Part shown: piece by piece, positions 11,001 to 23,250 of the stretch
How positions within the stretch are numbered: the first letter of the stretch is position 1
Layout: every line of letters begins with the position of its first letter
DNA from: Branchiostoma floridae
Taxonomy: Eukaryota > Chordata > Leptocardii > Amphioxiformes > Branchiostomatidae
NCBI RefSeq assembly: GCF_000003815.2
Contig: NC_049995.1
Location: 16,134,539 to 16,198,538 of the forward strand
Direction of reading: 5' to 3'
DNA length: 64,000 bases
The notes under the pieces: model-generated
Databases searched by the model: none
What the model was told of the DNA's origin: nothing
What the model saw: only the letters and a program-made list of their open reading frames with translations
Made by a program: the position numbers and the translations under genes

Positions 11001-13316
11001 TGCCATTGTGAATGTGTCCAGTGTAACTGGCATGCGAGCGGTAAGATGTTCATAATATTTTTCTTGTCTCCTTTTTATTTTCTAGGAGGAGGCAAAGTTG
11101 TTGTTACAAAGTGCAATAAGAAGAGAATTAAATGTTGCAAAATCAGGTGCAAATCGTTGAGATTGGGCCAGATCCTTATGATTATCATACCAAACAATGG
11201 TAGAGATGTGGTACAGTAAAATTGGATAAGGCGATTTTTGAGTGAAGCTAATTTAAAGGGCCTTTAGATATGTTTCAGCAACAATATCAGTGGCCTAAGG
11301 TTTAGAGTAGGTTACAGTATAGTAAGACAAAATCTGTCAGGATAAAATTGCCATAAAGTTTGTAGCATACCACCAGCCTTGTCACAAACTTTTAGAGTAG
11401 GGGGCTAATATATGAAAGCAGCAGGCAAGGCGCGTAGCGGCTTGCGGCGAGCCACGCAGTGGCGAGCGAGGGGTAGGTACGGGAGGGGGGTGTTTTTAAA
11501 TTTTTAAATTTAGACCCCTGAATATGGTTTGGGGGTTTATTTTGGGTAACTTTTATTGTTATCTTTAAACAATAAAATTTATCTTTCGAATTGACAGAAA
11601 AATCCTGAATTTCAAAAAAATTTGGCATAGGTTCCCCGCTATGACCCCTAACCGGGGGCCAACTATCAGAAAACTGCCAGAGGTTTATCAAAACAAATTG
11701 CTGCAGCTGGAAAAATGTAAGTAGGCGGCTAAAATCGCCACCTGCCGCCTTGTTTTGACAAGGCTGACCACACTTTGTTTTTTTTATCCCTTTGGACTTT
11801 GGGTTGTGGATTTTTTGATAATTTGTTTCATCTATTACAGTTCCCAGGAGTCCTGGCTTACTGTATGAGCAAAGCAGCGATCGACCAGTTCACGAGATGT
11901 GTTGCACTTGGTTACCAAATACTTACAGCTTATGATACTTACTTTTACTTTTTTTTTTTAACATCTTACAAATTTTTGTGTCCATTCTAGTAAATATCAT
12001 GATGAAATATGTTCTGCATTTCTAAGCTTTGGTTTTACTTTGAAGTCAAACACAACTATATCTAATAACCCAAAGTTTGCAACATTAAAAAAGTTTTAAT
12101 GACACAATTTGTTCACTTCCTATGACACTTGTCTTATTGCAAAAACACGTAAGCTTGTTTTATTCATAACTATTATTAAATTGAATGAATTAATCTAAAA
12201 GGACAATATCAGAAGATTGAAAACCTACATTTAATTTTTCAGAACTAGCTTCCAAGCAAATCAGGGTCAACTCAGTCAAGTAAGTGTATATTATACTATT
12301 GTTAAACTTAAATTTTAAAAGATAGCTAATTACTACGGAAATCTCAGAATAAGGAGAGTTCCATAGCCCGTCACCTGTCAAAACGTAAAAGATGCAAAAG
12401 AAGAACAGAAATGCAAAAATTTTACAGGCATGCAGCCACTTTCTCGTTGCTTGAACTGCTAAGTTTACATTCTAACATCTGTACTATCATTGACTCACTG
12501 CTAATTGTAATGTAATTGGTCTATATATTAAATTACTAAGGATTGTGTGTCTAGCAGCTTGTTTGTCTAATCATATGATTTAATTGTTTGTAATATTACT
12601 TATATTCCCTGCAGCCCTGGAGTGGTGGTGACTGAGCTACACAAACGGGGAGGTATGAATGAAGAGGAGTACGCCAAGGTTAGAAATAGTTCAAGTTTAA
12701 GCATCACTGTGTTTTGTGTATCATATTGTTTTATCGTGTATCTGTATATACATCTGCAAGAGGGGTATGAAGATTCTTGAGATTGACTCTGGGAGGACCT
12801 TGCAGATGACAGATCCAGCTGGAGATGCACACTGCCCAGGCAGCTAAAATCAGGAGAAACCAGAATGATGCACATAGCAGAAAAAAGCAGATCTTGAGAA
12901 AAGAGCTTTGCAACAGACCTGAGTCAGCTTACAGATGTGCCCTATGTGGCAGAGACTGTTATTCTTGTATAGGACTGTTTAGCCCTAGCCGATACTGAAG
13001 GGCTGATATCAATTAGGATTTTATCATGGTCAATACTGACCAAAGGAGGCCATTGTACTATCATTTATCTTACTAGAGCTAAAGCTTTTTGACAAGGAGG
13101 ATATGTTTTTTATGGTATTTTCCTGTTTGTTTTTAATGGATCTTTTTTCCTCCCTAGTTTCTGGAACATTCCAAGTCAACCCACGCCCTCGGTAGAGCCG
13201 GGGAAACATCAGAAGTGGCAAAGACCATCGCCTTCCTGGCCTCATCGGACGCGTCCTTCATCACGGGAGCTCAGATCCCTGTGGATGGTGGAAGGCATGC
13301 CATGTGTCCACGCTAA
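8064..13316 (+). CDS. Classical short-chain dehydrogenase/reductase, copy 1
   Basis: A FabG-like classical SDR, an NAD(P)(H)-dependent oxidoreductase on an unknown carbonyl/alcohol substrate. Nine exons join in phase: 8064-8100, 8643-8782, 9564-9656, 10087-10225, 11000-11040, 11841-11910, 12243-12279, 12615-12678, 13158-13316 (259 aa, normal length). Visible are the cofactor loop TGASSGIG (12-19), LTGRN, whose Arg hints at NADP(H), NSAG (92-95; usually NNAG), N117, catalytic S144, Y157 and K161 (YCMSK), NPG, and the C-terminal [13 protein letters not shown]. There is no signal peptide or membrane segment, so it is presumably cytosolic. It heads a tandem array; the copies at 26227 and 60949 share every intron position. 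A cryptic extra acceptor lies at 8468. The start ATG lies in AAGATGCCTG, conserved in copy 2. Confidence 0.93.
8468..8500 (+). pseudogene. Duplicated start of SDR exon 2 (cryptic acceptor)
   Basis: CATAACAG followed by GTGCGAGTTCTGGAATTGAA mimics the true exon 2 start (CTACAG, GTGCGAGCTCAGGAATCGG at 8643). The phase is the same, and the frame stays open from here through 8642 into the real exon. Use of this acceptor would insert about 58 residues and a second GASSGI motif. It may be a failed exon duplication or an alternative splice site. Confidence 0.55.
9096..9437 (+). mobile_element. TGCAGGTA-rich MITE-like element, copy A
   Basis: About 342 bp in SDR copy 1 intron 2. It begins GGGGCTCGAAATACTACCTG, ends near AAGTATTTCAAGCTCTG, and is studded with TGCAGGTA/TACCTGCA words. 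An inverted copy occupies 10232-10589; shared internal words include ACTGTTACCACCTATAAAGT. The ends are weakly inverted (CTCGAAATACT against AGTATTTCAAG). Confidence 0.75.
10232..10589 (-). mobile_element. TGCAGGTA-rich MITE-like element, copy B (inverted)
   Basis: An inverted relative of 9096-9437, starting 7 bp after the exon 4 splice donor of SDR copy 1 and ending ATTTCGACCCCTG. Together with copy A it brackets exons 3 and 4, so the pre-mRNA could fold across them. No coding capacity is seen. Confidence 0.75.
12735..13010 (+). mobile_element. Degenerate non-LTR retrotransposon 3' end
   Basis: In SDR copy 1 intron 8, frames broken by shifts read LADDRSSWR and then a C-terminal zinc-finger-like [18 protein letters not shown] before a stop near 12998. 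A charged linker followed by CxxCGRxCxSxIGL is typical of the tail of jockey/CR1-like LINE ORF2 proteins in marine invertebrates. It is truncated and frameshifted, hence inactive. Confidence 0.7.
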
Positions 13317-13341
13317 CTTGTGCCAGGGTCACAGTTTAGTT

Positions 13342-13526
13342 TCTGCCAGACTCCGGGTCGCTGGAAGCTGTAGAAATGGAACAAATAGAGGAGTAAGCCG
13401 GCCAGAGAACTATAGCCGGCTAGTTACAGTACGCGACCTGCGCTAGCCGGCTATACTCCTCTGACCAGCTTACTCCTCTATTTGTTCCATTTCTACGGTT
13501 TTCCAGCGACCTGGAGTCTGGTAGAA
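13342..13526. repeat. Long hairpin just after the SDR copy 1 stop codon
   Basis: Arms of about 56 bp at 13342-13397 and 13470-13526 share ATGGAACAAATAGAGGAGTA and GACTCC(G/A)GGTCGCTGGAA with few mismatches. The interior adds AGCCGGCTAG/CTAGCCGGCT. It begins 25 bp beyond the stop and probably lies in the 3' UTR. It may be a foldback element; related TACCAGACTCC words recur near 16270. Confidence 0.8.
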
Positions 13527-15179
13527 CCTAGTCACATTCGTCACATGGAGCATTGTCAAGCAGTCTGTGATTACTCTCCAAGCAGAGGTTCAGCTCTGGC
13601 TGGTTAAGAAATTTTTTTGTCAACTTTGTAGGCTCTTTCATCCTGTTTTTCTCAATGATGGTGGAAGGCACACTATGTGCCTGCATCAACATACAACATT
13701 GGAACGTTTGTCTTATGTCGTCATACAACTTTGATGTTGTAGTATTTTTAAGCAGGCTGTGAATACTCTCCAGGCAGAGGTTGAGCTGGTTTTTGACATG
13801 TTTTGTTGTCATTTTTCATCCCTTTTTCTTCATGTCCGCTGGCAGGCGTGAAAAAACAGTACAATACATAAAAATCTGGACAAAAATGCCTAAAAACGTT
13901 AATGATGGGAGCCAAACCTCTGCTTGCAGAGTAGTCTGTGACAGAACTGACCAATAAGGATCCAAGACAGAGCCTTTTCCGTAACAAGATCGCTGTATTT
14001 TGTATGAAACATACACGACCGTCCCTAAAATAAAAAAAAATAAAAAATAAAACTGAACTGAACTGAACTGAACTGAAAAATGCCCCAGTTTGCGATAGTA
14101 CATGTACCACACATAATAACTATTGTGTGCTGTATGTGACTAGGTTCCCATTTGATGCGACCAGATCTTCATCACCATTCCTTATCACTGATTTATCAGT
14201 GTTACTAAGCCTAAGAAACTTGATGTATGCAAAGACCCGATTAAATTGATAAATACTACATCGGTAAAAAGTTTTGACTGTACCAGCATTTTCTTCTTAT
14301 TCTTCTACGAGTTATAAGGTAATAATTATATTATATCTTACCCAAAATCAAGTTTCTATGCAACAATGAACAAAAATAATTTTGAGAAAAAAATCCTACA
14401 ATGTTCGACTTCTAGTAGATCTATGGAATTTCTATATTTTTAGATAAACAGATTATTGAACACCAGAATTATGACCAAATGCACAAATCATTGATGACAA
14501 GTTGTGATTGTAAATCTTTTAACCAAATGAAGGTAATTTATACTTTGGTTAGAATTAAAATCAAGCTGTCTTGGACCAGGTATAGTTTTGAGCATATTAT
14601 GTATGTATGACTATGAGAAATAACAAAATATTACAGAAAAGTTTTAATGTGCTTTGTTCTCAATTTATTTCATTGGAAAAGATGGAAATACTACTTTTAA
14701 AAGAGGTCTTTGTGGCATTTTTTGCAAGTAAACAATCAAAATTCTTTCTACTTTATGATTTAAGCAGAATACTTTTTCCTTCAAGTTTAATCAATGGAGA
14801 CTTAAATTAAATAGACGTTAAGTGTACAGGACCTGGTACATGTACAATTGTATATCATTATTTCCTTCAGAGAGAAATTTAAACACAGTCTGGATTTTTA
14901 TTCCAATTGACACCTATCGGTACAAGCAAAGAGGTTAAAAATCACTCTTTTTTTACCTCCTTGGTACAAGTCTTGTGATCTTTGAAATACAGTAGAAGCC
15001 AGTTAATTGCACAACGGATTAACGCACACTTCTTTTAACTACACGGGATCCCAAAATCCCAAACCCGTTCATTCCAGCTGTATTAGACTTTGCATTATTG
15101 CACCAGCCGAATAACTGCACAAAAACCACTGGCAAATAGGCCGTGCAATTAAGCGGCTTCTACTGTATACATATACACA

Positions 15180-15910
15180 CCACAGTACATGCGTTTGTTT
15201 TGATACTAGTTTCACATACCCATAAACTGCCTCCTGACATATAACACAGCAGGTTTGTACTGAAGGGTACAAGCATATCCGGACACATTTATTTGATCCA
15301 CTCACACCGGGAAGGACCCCTACATATATAGTCTTTTCCACAAGTGTGGTGGGTTCTTTAACGTGCTTGAGGTGTTGTCCCCCTAGAATGGGACCAACAT
15401 CTGCTTGGAGAACTTTGACCAAGGCATGAGGGAATATTACGTCACCGAGGTCATTGACCTCAAAAAGCTTATCCTGAGCTAAAAGTAAAAAGAGTACAAC
15501 TTGGCTTTACGTAAATAGCTAACTTAGCCTGACGCGCAAATACATTTTCCTACCTTAGTTAGCATTCGAATATTTTTAAAATACATCTAAAACGTTTCAT
15601 TTTTGCAACACTTATGTTGCTGTTGGCTACATTTGATGTTAAAAAAAAATACAAATGTTGCCTTGCGTTTCGACGCCGTCCTTTTTCAAGTTCCGCGTCC
15701 AAACAAGTGCAAAGTTCACAAGCATTAAGCGTCATATAATATCAACTTATTACACAGAGCTTGGTCGCAACGAAGACTCATCAACGTCGTCCTTCCTGGT
15801 TACGGTCAGAGCCAAGGAGAGAAAACTTACGTTTGTTTTAGCCTCCAAGTATATTAAAGTCTTCTGCTAAAAGATGCCTGACTTAAGAGGAAAGGTAACC
15901 ATTATCACAG
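15180..15910 (+). repeat. 5' flank of the SDR tandem-duplication unit (copy 2)
   Basis: Long similarity with 25390-26263: GATCCACT(C/T)ACACC(G/A)GGAAGGACC, CCAACATCTGCTTGGAGAAC, the receptor-like palindrome, GTTGC(C/T)TTGCGTTTCGA and GAGCCAAGGAGAGAAAACTT, ending in the first exon. This shows that the promoter was duplicated with the gene; start-to-start distance is 10353 bp. Confidence 0.8.
15448..15460 (+). promoter_or_regulatory. IR1 nuclear-receptor palindrome upstream of SDR copy 2
   Basis: AGGTCA-T-TGACCT is a perfect inverted repeat of the receptor half-site with one-base spacing, about 410 bp upstream of the start codon. FXR/EcR-type heterodimers bind IR1 sites. The same palindrome with spacer A stands before SDR copy 3. 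Confidence 0.55.
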
Positions 15911-16505
15911 GTGGGTTATGGCGAGGAAGTTTTTAAGGTTTATGTATTATGCTTCCCAGTACGGTAGATCGAGGTCTTGCCGGTACTGGTAACTTACTAA
16001 GCTGACCCTGTGAGTTTCTAGTGTGTCCTGCAAACTCCATGCAATTTTCAAACGTACTGTAAATTGTATAATGTTTATTTTGGAGCACAAGAAAGATTCA
16101 AGAAGAAATACAGCTCCGAAAAATGTACTTCCGGTATACGGTAGACTGCAATCTTTTGTGAACTTGTATGAAGTTAAATCAGCTTATTACGCCCATTACT
16201 ATGAACAAAGATGTCACTGACTCCCAACTTCGTTCGAACTTTGTTCACTAGTATCCTGTTGTTAGTCTCTACCAGACTCCGGTCTGGCGGAAAAGTAATA
16301 GGGGACTTTGGCCAAGTTAGAAATAAAAGCCTAGCAGAAGTTAACTAGCCTGAGTGGACTGACTGGCCGGCGGATAGACTGCAAAAGAATAACATGACAA
16401 CTTTAGTTGTCCCTATTTGGGCCAATTCTTCTATTTCTCTAGACAATTTTCATCCAGCTGACACGTACCCTGCTCTGCCCCTAATTGCGAAATATCATAT
16501 CATAC

Positions 16506-17127
16506 NNNNNNNNNNNNNNNNNNNNNNNNNNNNNNNNNNNNNNNNNNNNNNNNNNNNNNNNNNNNNNNNNNNNNNNNNNNNNNNNNNNNNNNNNNNNNNN
16601 NNNNNNNNNNNNNNNNNNNNNNNNNNNNNNNNNNNNNNNNNNNNNNNNNNNNNNNNNNNNNNNNNNNNNNNNNNNNNNNNNNNNNNNNNNNNNNNNNNNN
16701 NNNNNNNNNNNNNNNNNNNNNNNNNNNNNNNNNNNNNNNNNNNNNNNNNNNNNNNNNNNNNNNNNNNNNNNNNNNNNNNNNNNNNNNNNNNNNNNNNNNN
16801 NNNNNNNNNNNNNNNNNNNNNNNNNNNNNNNNNNNNNNNNNNNNNNNNNNNNNNNNNNNNNNNNNNNNNNNNNNNNNNNNNNNNNNNNNNNNNNNNNNNN
16901 NNNNNNNNNNNNNNNNNNNNNNNNNNNNNNNNNNNNNNNNNNNNNNNNNNNNNNNNNNNNNNNNNNNNNNNNNNNNNNNNNNNNNNNNNNNNNNNNNNNN
17001 NNNNNNNNNNNNNNNNNNNNNNNNNNNNNNNNNNNNNNNNNNNNNNNNNNNNNNNNNNNNNNNNNNNNNNNNNNNNNNNNNNNNNNNNNNNNNNNNNNNN
17101 NNNNNNNNNNNNNNNNNNNNNNNNNNN
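16506..17127. other. Assembly gap (622 Ns)
   Basis: An unbroken run of N inside intron 1 of SDR copy 2. It ends four bases before the exon 2 start; only CCAG of the acceptor is visible. Confidence 0.99.
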
Positions 17128-17894
17128 CCAGGTGCGAGCTCAGGAATCGGGAGGGGGACAGCTGTGAATTTGCCCAGCTGGGAGCGCACCTGGCTCTGAC
17201 TGGGAGGAACCAGGAAAACCTGCAGGCCACAGCAAAGGCCTGTGTGGAGGCAGGGACTCCGCAAGACAAGGTGTTTGCTTGTTTGTTTACCTGGCATATG
17301 GTAAATCTTGGTTGACTTTTCCCCCCCAAAAAAACATCTCTTTTCTTTTATGATTAGTTTCTCACTATGACTGCAGAAGCCTGAGGGTAAATGAATTTGT
17401 TTTATTCCTGATACTAGTATTCTCAACTACATTCTGCTTCATGTCTTTTTGACAAAGTTATTTGACTTCATATCTCTCCCCCCAGATTGTGTTGGTAACA
17501 GGAGACATCTGTGATGAACAAGTGCAGAAAAACCTGGTGGAGGAAACTGTGCAGAAGTTTGGCAGGATAGATGTTCTGGTAATGGCATTATCATGCTGAA
17601 GTTATGATCAGTTCTTCGTCTTTTAAGTATATATCTAATATGATTCCAAACTTTTCTTCCATATTGTAAAACTAGAAGTATCTCGTCTCCAGAAGTGTGA
17701 CCCTACTTGATAAGGTTTCAGTTCGGAATCCTTTTTTACGATAGGATGCCGATCTGACTCTTTCTCAGAAAGGCAGCAAGCGCGTCTTCAAGCATCGTTT
17801 TCCAGATAATTCAATGTGGGTAGTATGTGAACGGTGAAAGCCCCTGACACATAAACAAAAAACGTGTGGACAATGTATGTGAATCGAGACAAGA

Positions 17895-18060
17895 AGTGTG
17901 TAACGCGTGGCGCAGCGTTTGGCTCGGGACCGAGAGGTCTCGAGTTCGATGGTGTAAAATCCTTCCGTCTAGAATTGGTGATTCTCTACAAATCACCCGG
18001 ACTCCAGGAAGGCTAGTGACATGTCAGTCACTATCAAACCAAAACCAAGCCAACTTTACA
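17895..18060 (+). mobile_element. tRNA-derived SINE-like element
   Basis: A pol III-like head, with box A-like TGGCGCAGCGTTTGG and box B-like GGTCTCGAGTTCGATGG about 30 bp apart, is followed by non-tRNA sequence. The spacing and wording resemble a tRNA but no full acceptor stem forms. It lies in intron 3 of SDR copy 2. Confidence 0.5.
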
Positions 18061-18152
18061 AGACTGGGGCATTCATCTTCACCTTTGACATATTACCCAC
18101 AATGCGTTTCGCGGCGCAGGCCAGGCCGTATCATCGTGAACCGTCTTATTCA

Positions 18153-18367
18153 TAGGACATAAGAGTTTTCTTTTACACAACCAGTTTTTCTCACCTGCTG
18201 ACGTTTCGATGTCTGTCAGACATCTTCCTCAGAGCTTCTAACTGGAGTTCTGCTTCTCGCCGCTATATGTAGCCGATGTAGGTGGCGCTTAAATTGCGGC
18301 GAGAACACTATTCCAAACGTGGCTGAGAAAAAACTGGTTGTGTAAAAGAAAACTCTTAATATGTCCT
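18153..18367. repeat. Foldback element in SDR copy 2 intron 3
   Basis: Inverted arms at 18153-18191 and 18327-18367 share AGTTTTCTTTTACACAACCA and its complement. The centre holds GACGTTTCGATGTCTGTCAG, a phrase that looks like LINE 3' sequence. The right arm lies about 55 bp before exon 4. Confidence 0.75.
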
Positions 18368-18560
18368 ATGATCTACCAACCTGATGAAATTATTTTCGGA
18401 CGTCTTATTCCTATCATACAGGTGAACAACGCCGGCACCGCAAGGCCTGACACTGTAGAGACGATGGACATGGCGGGCTATGACGCAGTAATGGGCGTCA
18501 ACGTTCGCAGTGCGGTGGCCCTGACTCAGTTATGCGTGCCCCATCTCACAAAGACTAAAG

Positions 18561-21500
18561 GTTTCAAGTTTCAGTTAGCACGCTGGTCCGTTGCTAGGCT
18601 ATTCTTCTCGTTGCTATGATAATAGGCCACACCCACAGGCGGGTCTGAAGTGCCGCACGGCATATATACAGAAAGCAGCAGAAGTATTTCCCAAGATTAC
18701 GATCGACTAGTTTATGATATAAATTAACAAAAGTATATACATGATACATGAAAATGTCAGCCTTGAAATGACGTAAAACTTAAAAAATGTCAGTGTAATA
18801 CAGTGCTCAAATCCCCGCTTTTACGGGACGTGGCAAAAGTCACTTTCCGTCGCTGAACTCTGAACCCCACCGACTTTTTTTTCTCATTTACGTTGGAATC
18901 AAACATTTATACCCTTATCTAAGCTCAAACTTTCTAAAATCAATTTCTACTGTGTAGTTTCTTATGTCTGATACATTTAAAATCCTGTTCATATTTACCG
19001 ATACTTTTTTTCTCCCATAATTCCTGAACGCACCGATAGAAAAACAAATACGAAAACCAAGATGGCGGGCGGCTTTTCCTCTTTCAAATGGAGTAGTTTT
19101 TGTTTCATTTTATCGGTAGGATCGGAAGATATCGGTCAAAATATGAAATGTGCACTTTATTCAGAGTTTCCACGCTGAAAAAGAGATGTTTTGAAGCTAT
19201 AATGAGGCGGTGTTGGCATAGATGACAGAGCCTTATTAGCGCCCCTTTGTCTTCGCGGGCACTTTCATGCAAATCATCTCTTTGTGCCTGTGCTGGGAGC
19301 GGGGTTTTCAACTGTAAATCAAAGTCTCTGAAATCGTTTGGTGTGTGTATTCAGTATGTTTGCCCTGTAAGTTACAAGCAATGAGTTTTGGTCAAAGCTG
19401 CTTGTTTTAAGCTAGTTTTGGACGAACCACTTTTTTTTCACTATCGTTCCGTAATTTGATTTGATTGTGTATTAAACGCAACTATATTCTGGGCATCGGT
19501 TACATGAATCAGACTTAAGTTTTCATTAAGTTTTCGTGACCGCTTGGGAAATCAAACATGGCGCCCGCCGGTTCATCTCAGGTCAATGGGATAGTCTACT
19601 GTATTGCGGTGGGAAATGTTGCGTGCGGTTTCGGATTGTTTTCTTTATTAAACTAAACAGAACGTTAGTTAATTCATTTCAGGACTTTTTTTTCAAAATG
19701 ACCAGAACATATTTCAAAGAATATGTGACTCAATTAGATAATTTGTCTCAAAATAAATGGTGCCTGTGTTTTTTTAATGTACAACTCACCCATGCTGCTA
19801 CAAATGATGTTACCCAAGCGGGATGATTGTTGTCAAGAACTGACGGCGTCGGTAATTCGTAACAATTTACAAAGCACCTTTTTGAAAAGGTCTAAAATGC
19901 CAGTTCAGGATTACAAATAAACTTTAAGGTTGGTCTACAACCTGGGCAATGATTGGAGAGAAAAACATACAAACTGGGACTGGCCATGGACAGTTTGATA
20001 AATGGTGTCTTCTATTTGAGCACAGTGGCGCTCGGTGTAACCAAAACGTTCCAACTGTTGCGCTATCTTGTTCTATTTTATCGGAAGGAACTTTCAAACC
20101 GTATCCTGTCAATAATTTGTCGCTGAAAAGTGGCTTGGTAAAGCTGTTTATATTACAAATACGTTCAGTTTGGAATGTTTTACTACTACTAGCGCCATAT
20201 TGAATCTTTTGCCGTCGAAACCCAGCACTAGTAAATCGTCCAACTTCACCAGCGGCGAGCTGACTGATATATATATATATTTTTTTTGATGATGGAATAT
20301 CTTTGGGTATTTTGACCATAAGATGGACAAAACTATACTGAAAATCCTGTTGGTTTTGAGTCAGGCAACGAATTGGTATTGTTAAAACGTGCTAATGTAA
20401 TAACAATTGAAACCAGCGGCAGGTAACGCATATGAATAGCAACGTTGACACAGGGGAGACATCGTAACATAAACATTACTACGGCCCGCCTTTTAAATTT
20501 TCAACCAATAACGGACAGTTTCCAATGGAGACAACAGTGATTGACACCTAATTATCATCAATATTCATGTCCCACAAGTGGGGATTTTTCATGCCCTTTT
20601 GGACCATCGTGTAGAATCTTTCACGCTTCCAAGTGGGTTCGCTTAAAAGGCTGGGCTGTCTACCAGGCCAGGCTACCTGGCCTCTCTACCTGGCCTGGCT
20701 ATCACGTCAGGCTACTCAGATCCCCCCATTCACAGCCGCATCATATGGCACACCAAAATAGCTGATTGACAGGCATAGTATTTGCTAATCTCCAACCCTG
20801 CCAGTGACCTGAGGTTGGCCTGTCCACTGGCTGGACCCTTTGGGAATGTGTCTGGGAGGCCTTCCTTGCAGCGTACAACCCCTTCCAAGTACGTTTGAGC
20901 AGCGGCAGGAAATGTAGGTGATAGAAATGTCAAAGGAGAATACCCCTGAGACATAGGGAAATCAGGCCCTGAAAGTGTTGCGAAAACGAGACAATGGTCG
21001 AGACGAAAACTAAGAACAGCTCAGGGCAGCCGCCAGGCAATCCCTGGCCCATTGAAATGTATACAAAAAGGCACAGAAAGACAGTGCCAATAACTCACCT
21101 TTCTGACGCCACTGGCATACAAACGTACCCTCATATGAAAGCTTATCATCTCAGTTGTGATAATACCCTACTGTCATTATAAATCTTACGGCATAATTTC
21201 TAGACAAATACACCAAAACCCTCCCACCCCCTCAAACTCATAACCACCAAGAAGAGAAGAGGCCCTTTCATAGCCAGAAAATAGTCCCAACTTCACATCC
21301 CTGATAACCCAAAATCTCAGCTTTTCGGCCATAATCATAAAGTAGATTTAACCCTCTCCGGTCACATTGACCTCAAAACTGCCAGAATTTCTACCCATTT
21401 TTTCCAAGAAAAAAAATCTTCAATTTTAGACCCGCAGCAACATTCGACCACCATCAACTTGCACGGCGGATCACTAGCGGATCAGGGGCCTTCGAATTCA

Positions 21501-21688
21501 TTACCTTTGACATCACCCACAATTCCTGTCTGCGCGCAAGCGTACTTGGAAACGTGAAAGAGCTTATGTCAAAGGCGAATGGAACAGGAGTGTTTGTCTC
21601 GATGATTTGACATGCCACTTGTACTTCCACAAATGTACATTATCCAAAGTCTTAGACCATCATGTAACCGATTGTTTACCACTTTCAG
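18561..21688. other. Large intron 4 of SDR copy 2
   Basis: Mostly AT-rich non-coding sequence without a recognisable gene. Local features are a palindromic CAGGCCAGGCTACCTGGCC cluster at about 20650-20700, and TTTGACAT-type sequence with CACCCACAAT near 21505 that recurs near 18088, 27660 and 60000. Short open frames here lack domain similarity. Confidence 0.5.
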
Positions 21689-22289
21689 GTGCTATTGTGA
21701 ATGTGTCCAGTGTGCGTGCGATACGAGCGGTAAGTATTTCTTTGTAACCGGTAATAAGGAAGTTCGCGATGTCACGTGCGCATGAGCAACGTGATACGTT
21801 CTGTGTAATGCAAGCGCCTGGCCGTGGACATGACCCGACACCAGTAAACAGTGCCGCATCAAGAGGGAGAGGGATGGATTTGCGTAATCAAAAAGTAGCC
21901 ACGATGAAAATTTAGCGGTCGTTAAAACCTCTAAATGTAAGTTATCGTTATAAAATTAAGAATTGGGAACTGCCATGCATTTTGATCCCGTGCACAGTTT
22001 GACGTTTGCACCGAAAAAGGCTACTAGAAATAGGCCGCGTTTGCCGGACGCTTAGAGACGCGCCCAACGGCCCGTTAATTGATTTATGGCGTAAATGATC
22101 TGAACTCTACTGTCTTTGTGCAGAAAATGAGCGGATTAGTTTTATTGCCTATGTTTTTTAAACACATTCAGGTCAGTTTAGGGCTTGCAGGAACATAGAT
22201 ATATATCATCAACATACAAGGCAATATCTATATTGCCTTGAATTAATTCTAAGGCTATCATATTTGTAATAAATCACTCATTTACGATA

Positions 22290-22525
22290 AAAAGAAGTCC
22301 TGCAAGATCTTGAGTGTAGTTCTTCCCGTACCAGATGGTGCATAAGGCGGCGCCCATCTCCGTTTCTGTAGCCCCGGGCCACACAGCTTTGTACAATCAC
22401 TACACCAGGGGTCTTGTCAGAGGAAAACATCATGTACCAAATGCAAGTATTTGGTATGCCTCGACCGGGGATCGAACTCACGACCTACTGAATGCAAGGC
22501 GAACTCTCAACCCAATATCGCAATT
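22290..22525 (-). mobile_element. tRNA-derived SINE-like element, minus strand
   Basis: On the minus strand, GTCGTGAGTTCGATCCCCGG gives a strong B box, with an upstream tRNA-like segment (ATTGGGTTGAGAGTTCGCC). A GGTACATGATG...GGCCCGGGGCTAC tail follows. It lies in intron 5 of SDR copy 2. Confidence 0.5.
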
Positions 22526-22931
22526 CAGCTAACCAGCAGCAAAGAAAAAAAAATCATTCATTTATCATTCACCCACTCGGCTATTGCACCGTTTTCTCCG
22601 TAACAAGGCAGGTAGATCTTACACGACATTGCAGGACTGTACCAAAAATGCCCCAAGGGTTTACGATATCATACGACGATCGTACGAAGATTGTGACCTG
22701 ACTCTTATTCATACAATCATATTTTTCAGTTTCCGTCCGGTCTTTCATACAGCATGAGTAAGGCTGCAGTCGACCAGTTTACGAGATGCGTTGCGCTCGG
22801 TCAGTGAAATTATCTAAATCTGATATTATTAGTGGCACCTCTTATGAATATGAGGATGAACTGAACTGAACTGAACTGACTTTCCACTTAGATTCTCTAG
22901 GACTGAATTGTAGTTCTTGAGGTCGAATCGC

Positions 22932-23250
22932 CTTAAAGGTGGGGTTACACATGCGTATATATTCAAGTCTGTTTGAGGTGCGTATGAAGCTCTTGGTCTC
23001 TACCAGGCTCCACAGGTCGCGGGAAACATGGTACAAAATTAGACAAATATAGATACATAACATGCCAGATGAGTTAGCTGACCGAGAAGTATGGTTAGCG
23101 ACCCAGCTAATTCGTCTCTTATGTCACCTGTTTACGTTTGTCCAATTTCTAATACTTTTATAACGACCTGTGGGGCCTGGTGGAGGCAAATACTCCCATG
23201 CGCGTCTCATACGGACTTAAATATATACGCAGGTGTGACCCCACCTTAAT
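22932..23250. repeat. Foldback element, SDR copy 2 intron 6
   Basis: Outer inverted ends GGTGGGGTTACACATGCGTA / TACGCAGGTGTGACCCCACC enclose a second inverted pair, CTACCAGGCTCCACAGGTCG / CGACCTGTGGGGCCTGGTGG. The borders carry TTAA. About 318 bp, non-coding. Confidence 0.75.

Larger units (their letters stand above)
13317..15873. other. Intergenic region between SDR copies 1 and 2
   Basis: It contains the long hairpin at 13342-13526, an (ACTGA)n tract at 14051-14077, AT-rich unique-looking sequence to about 14900, and from about 15180 a segment duplicated upstream of SDR copy 3 (5' flank of the tandem unit). No supported coding sequence is seen. Confidence 0.6.

Noticed and set aside
14041-14080. 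Protein-like VQFSSVQFSS reading frames
   Set aside because: They are products of the (ACTGA)n simple repeat.
16394-17426. Long open frames across the N run
   Set aside because: They are open only because N codons lack stops; the real coding part is exon 2 at 17132-17270.
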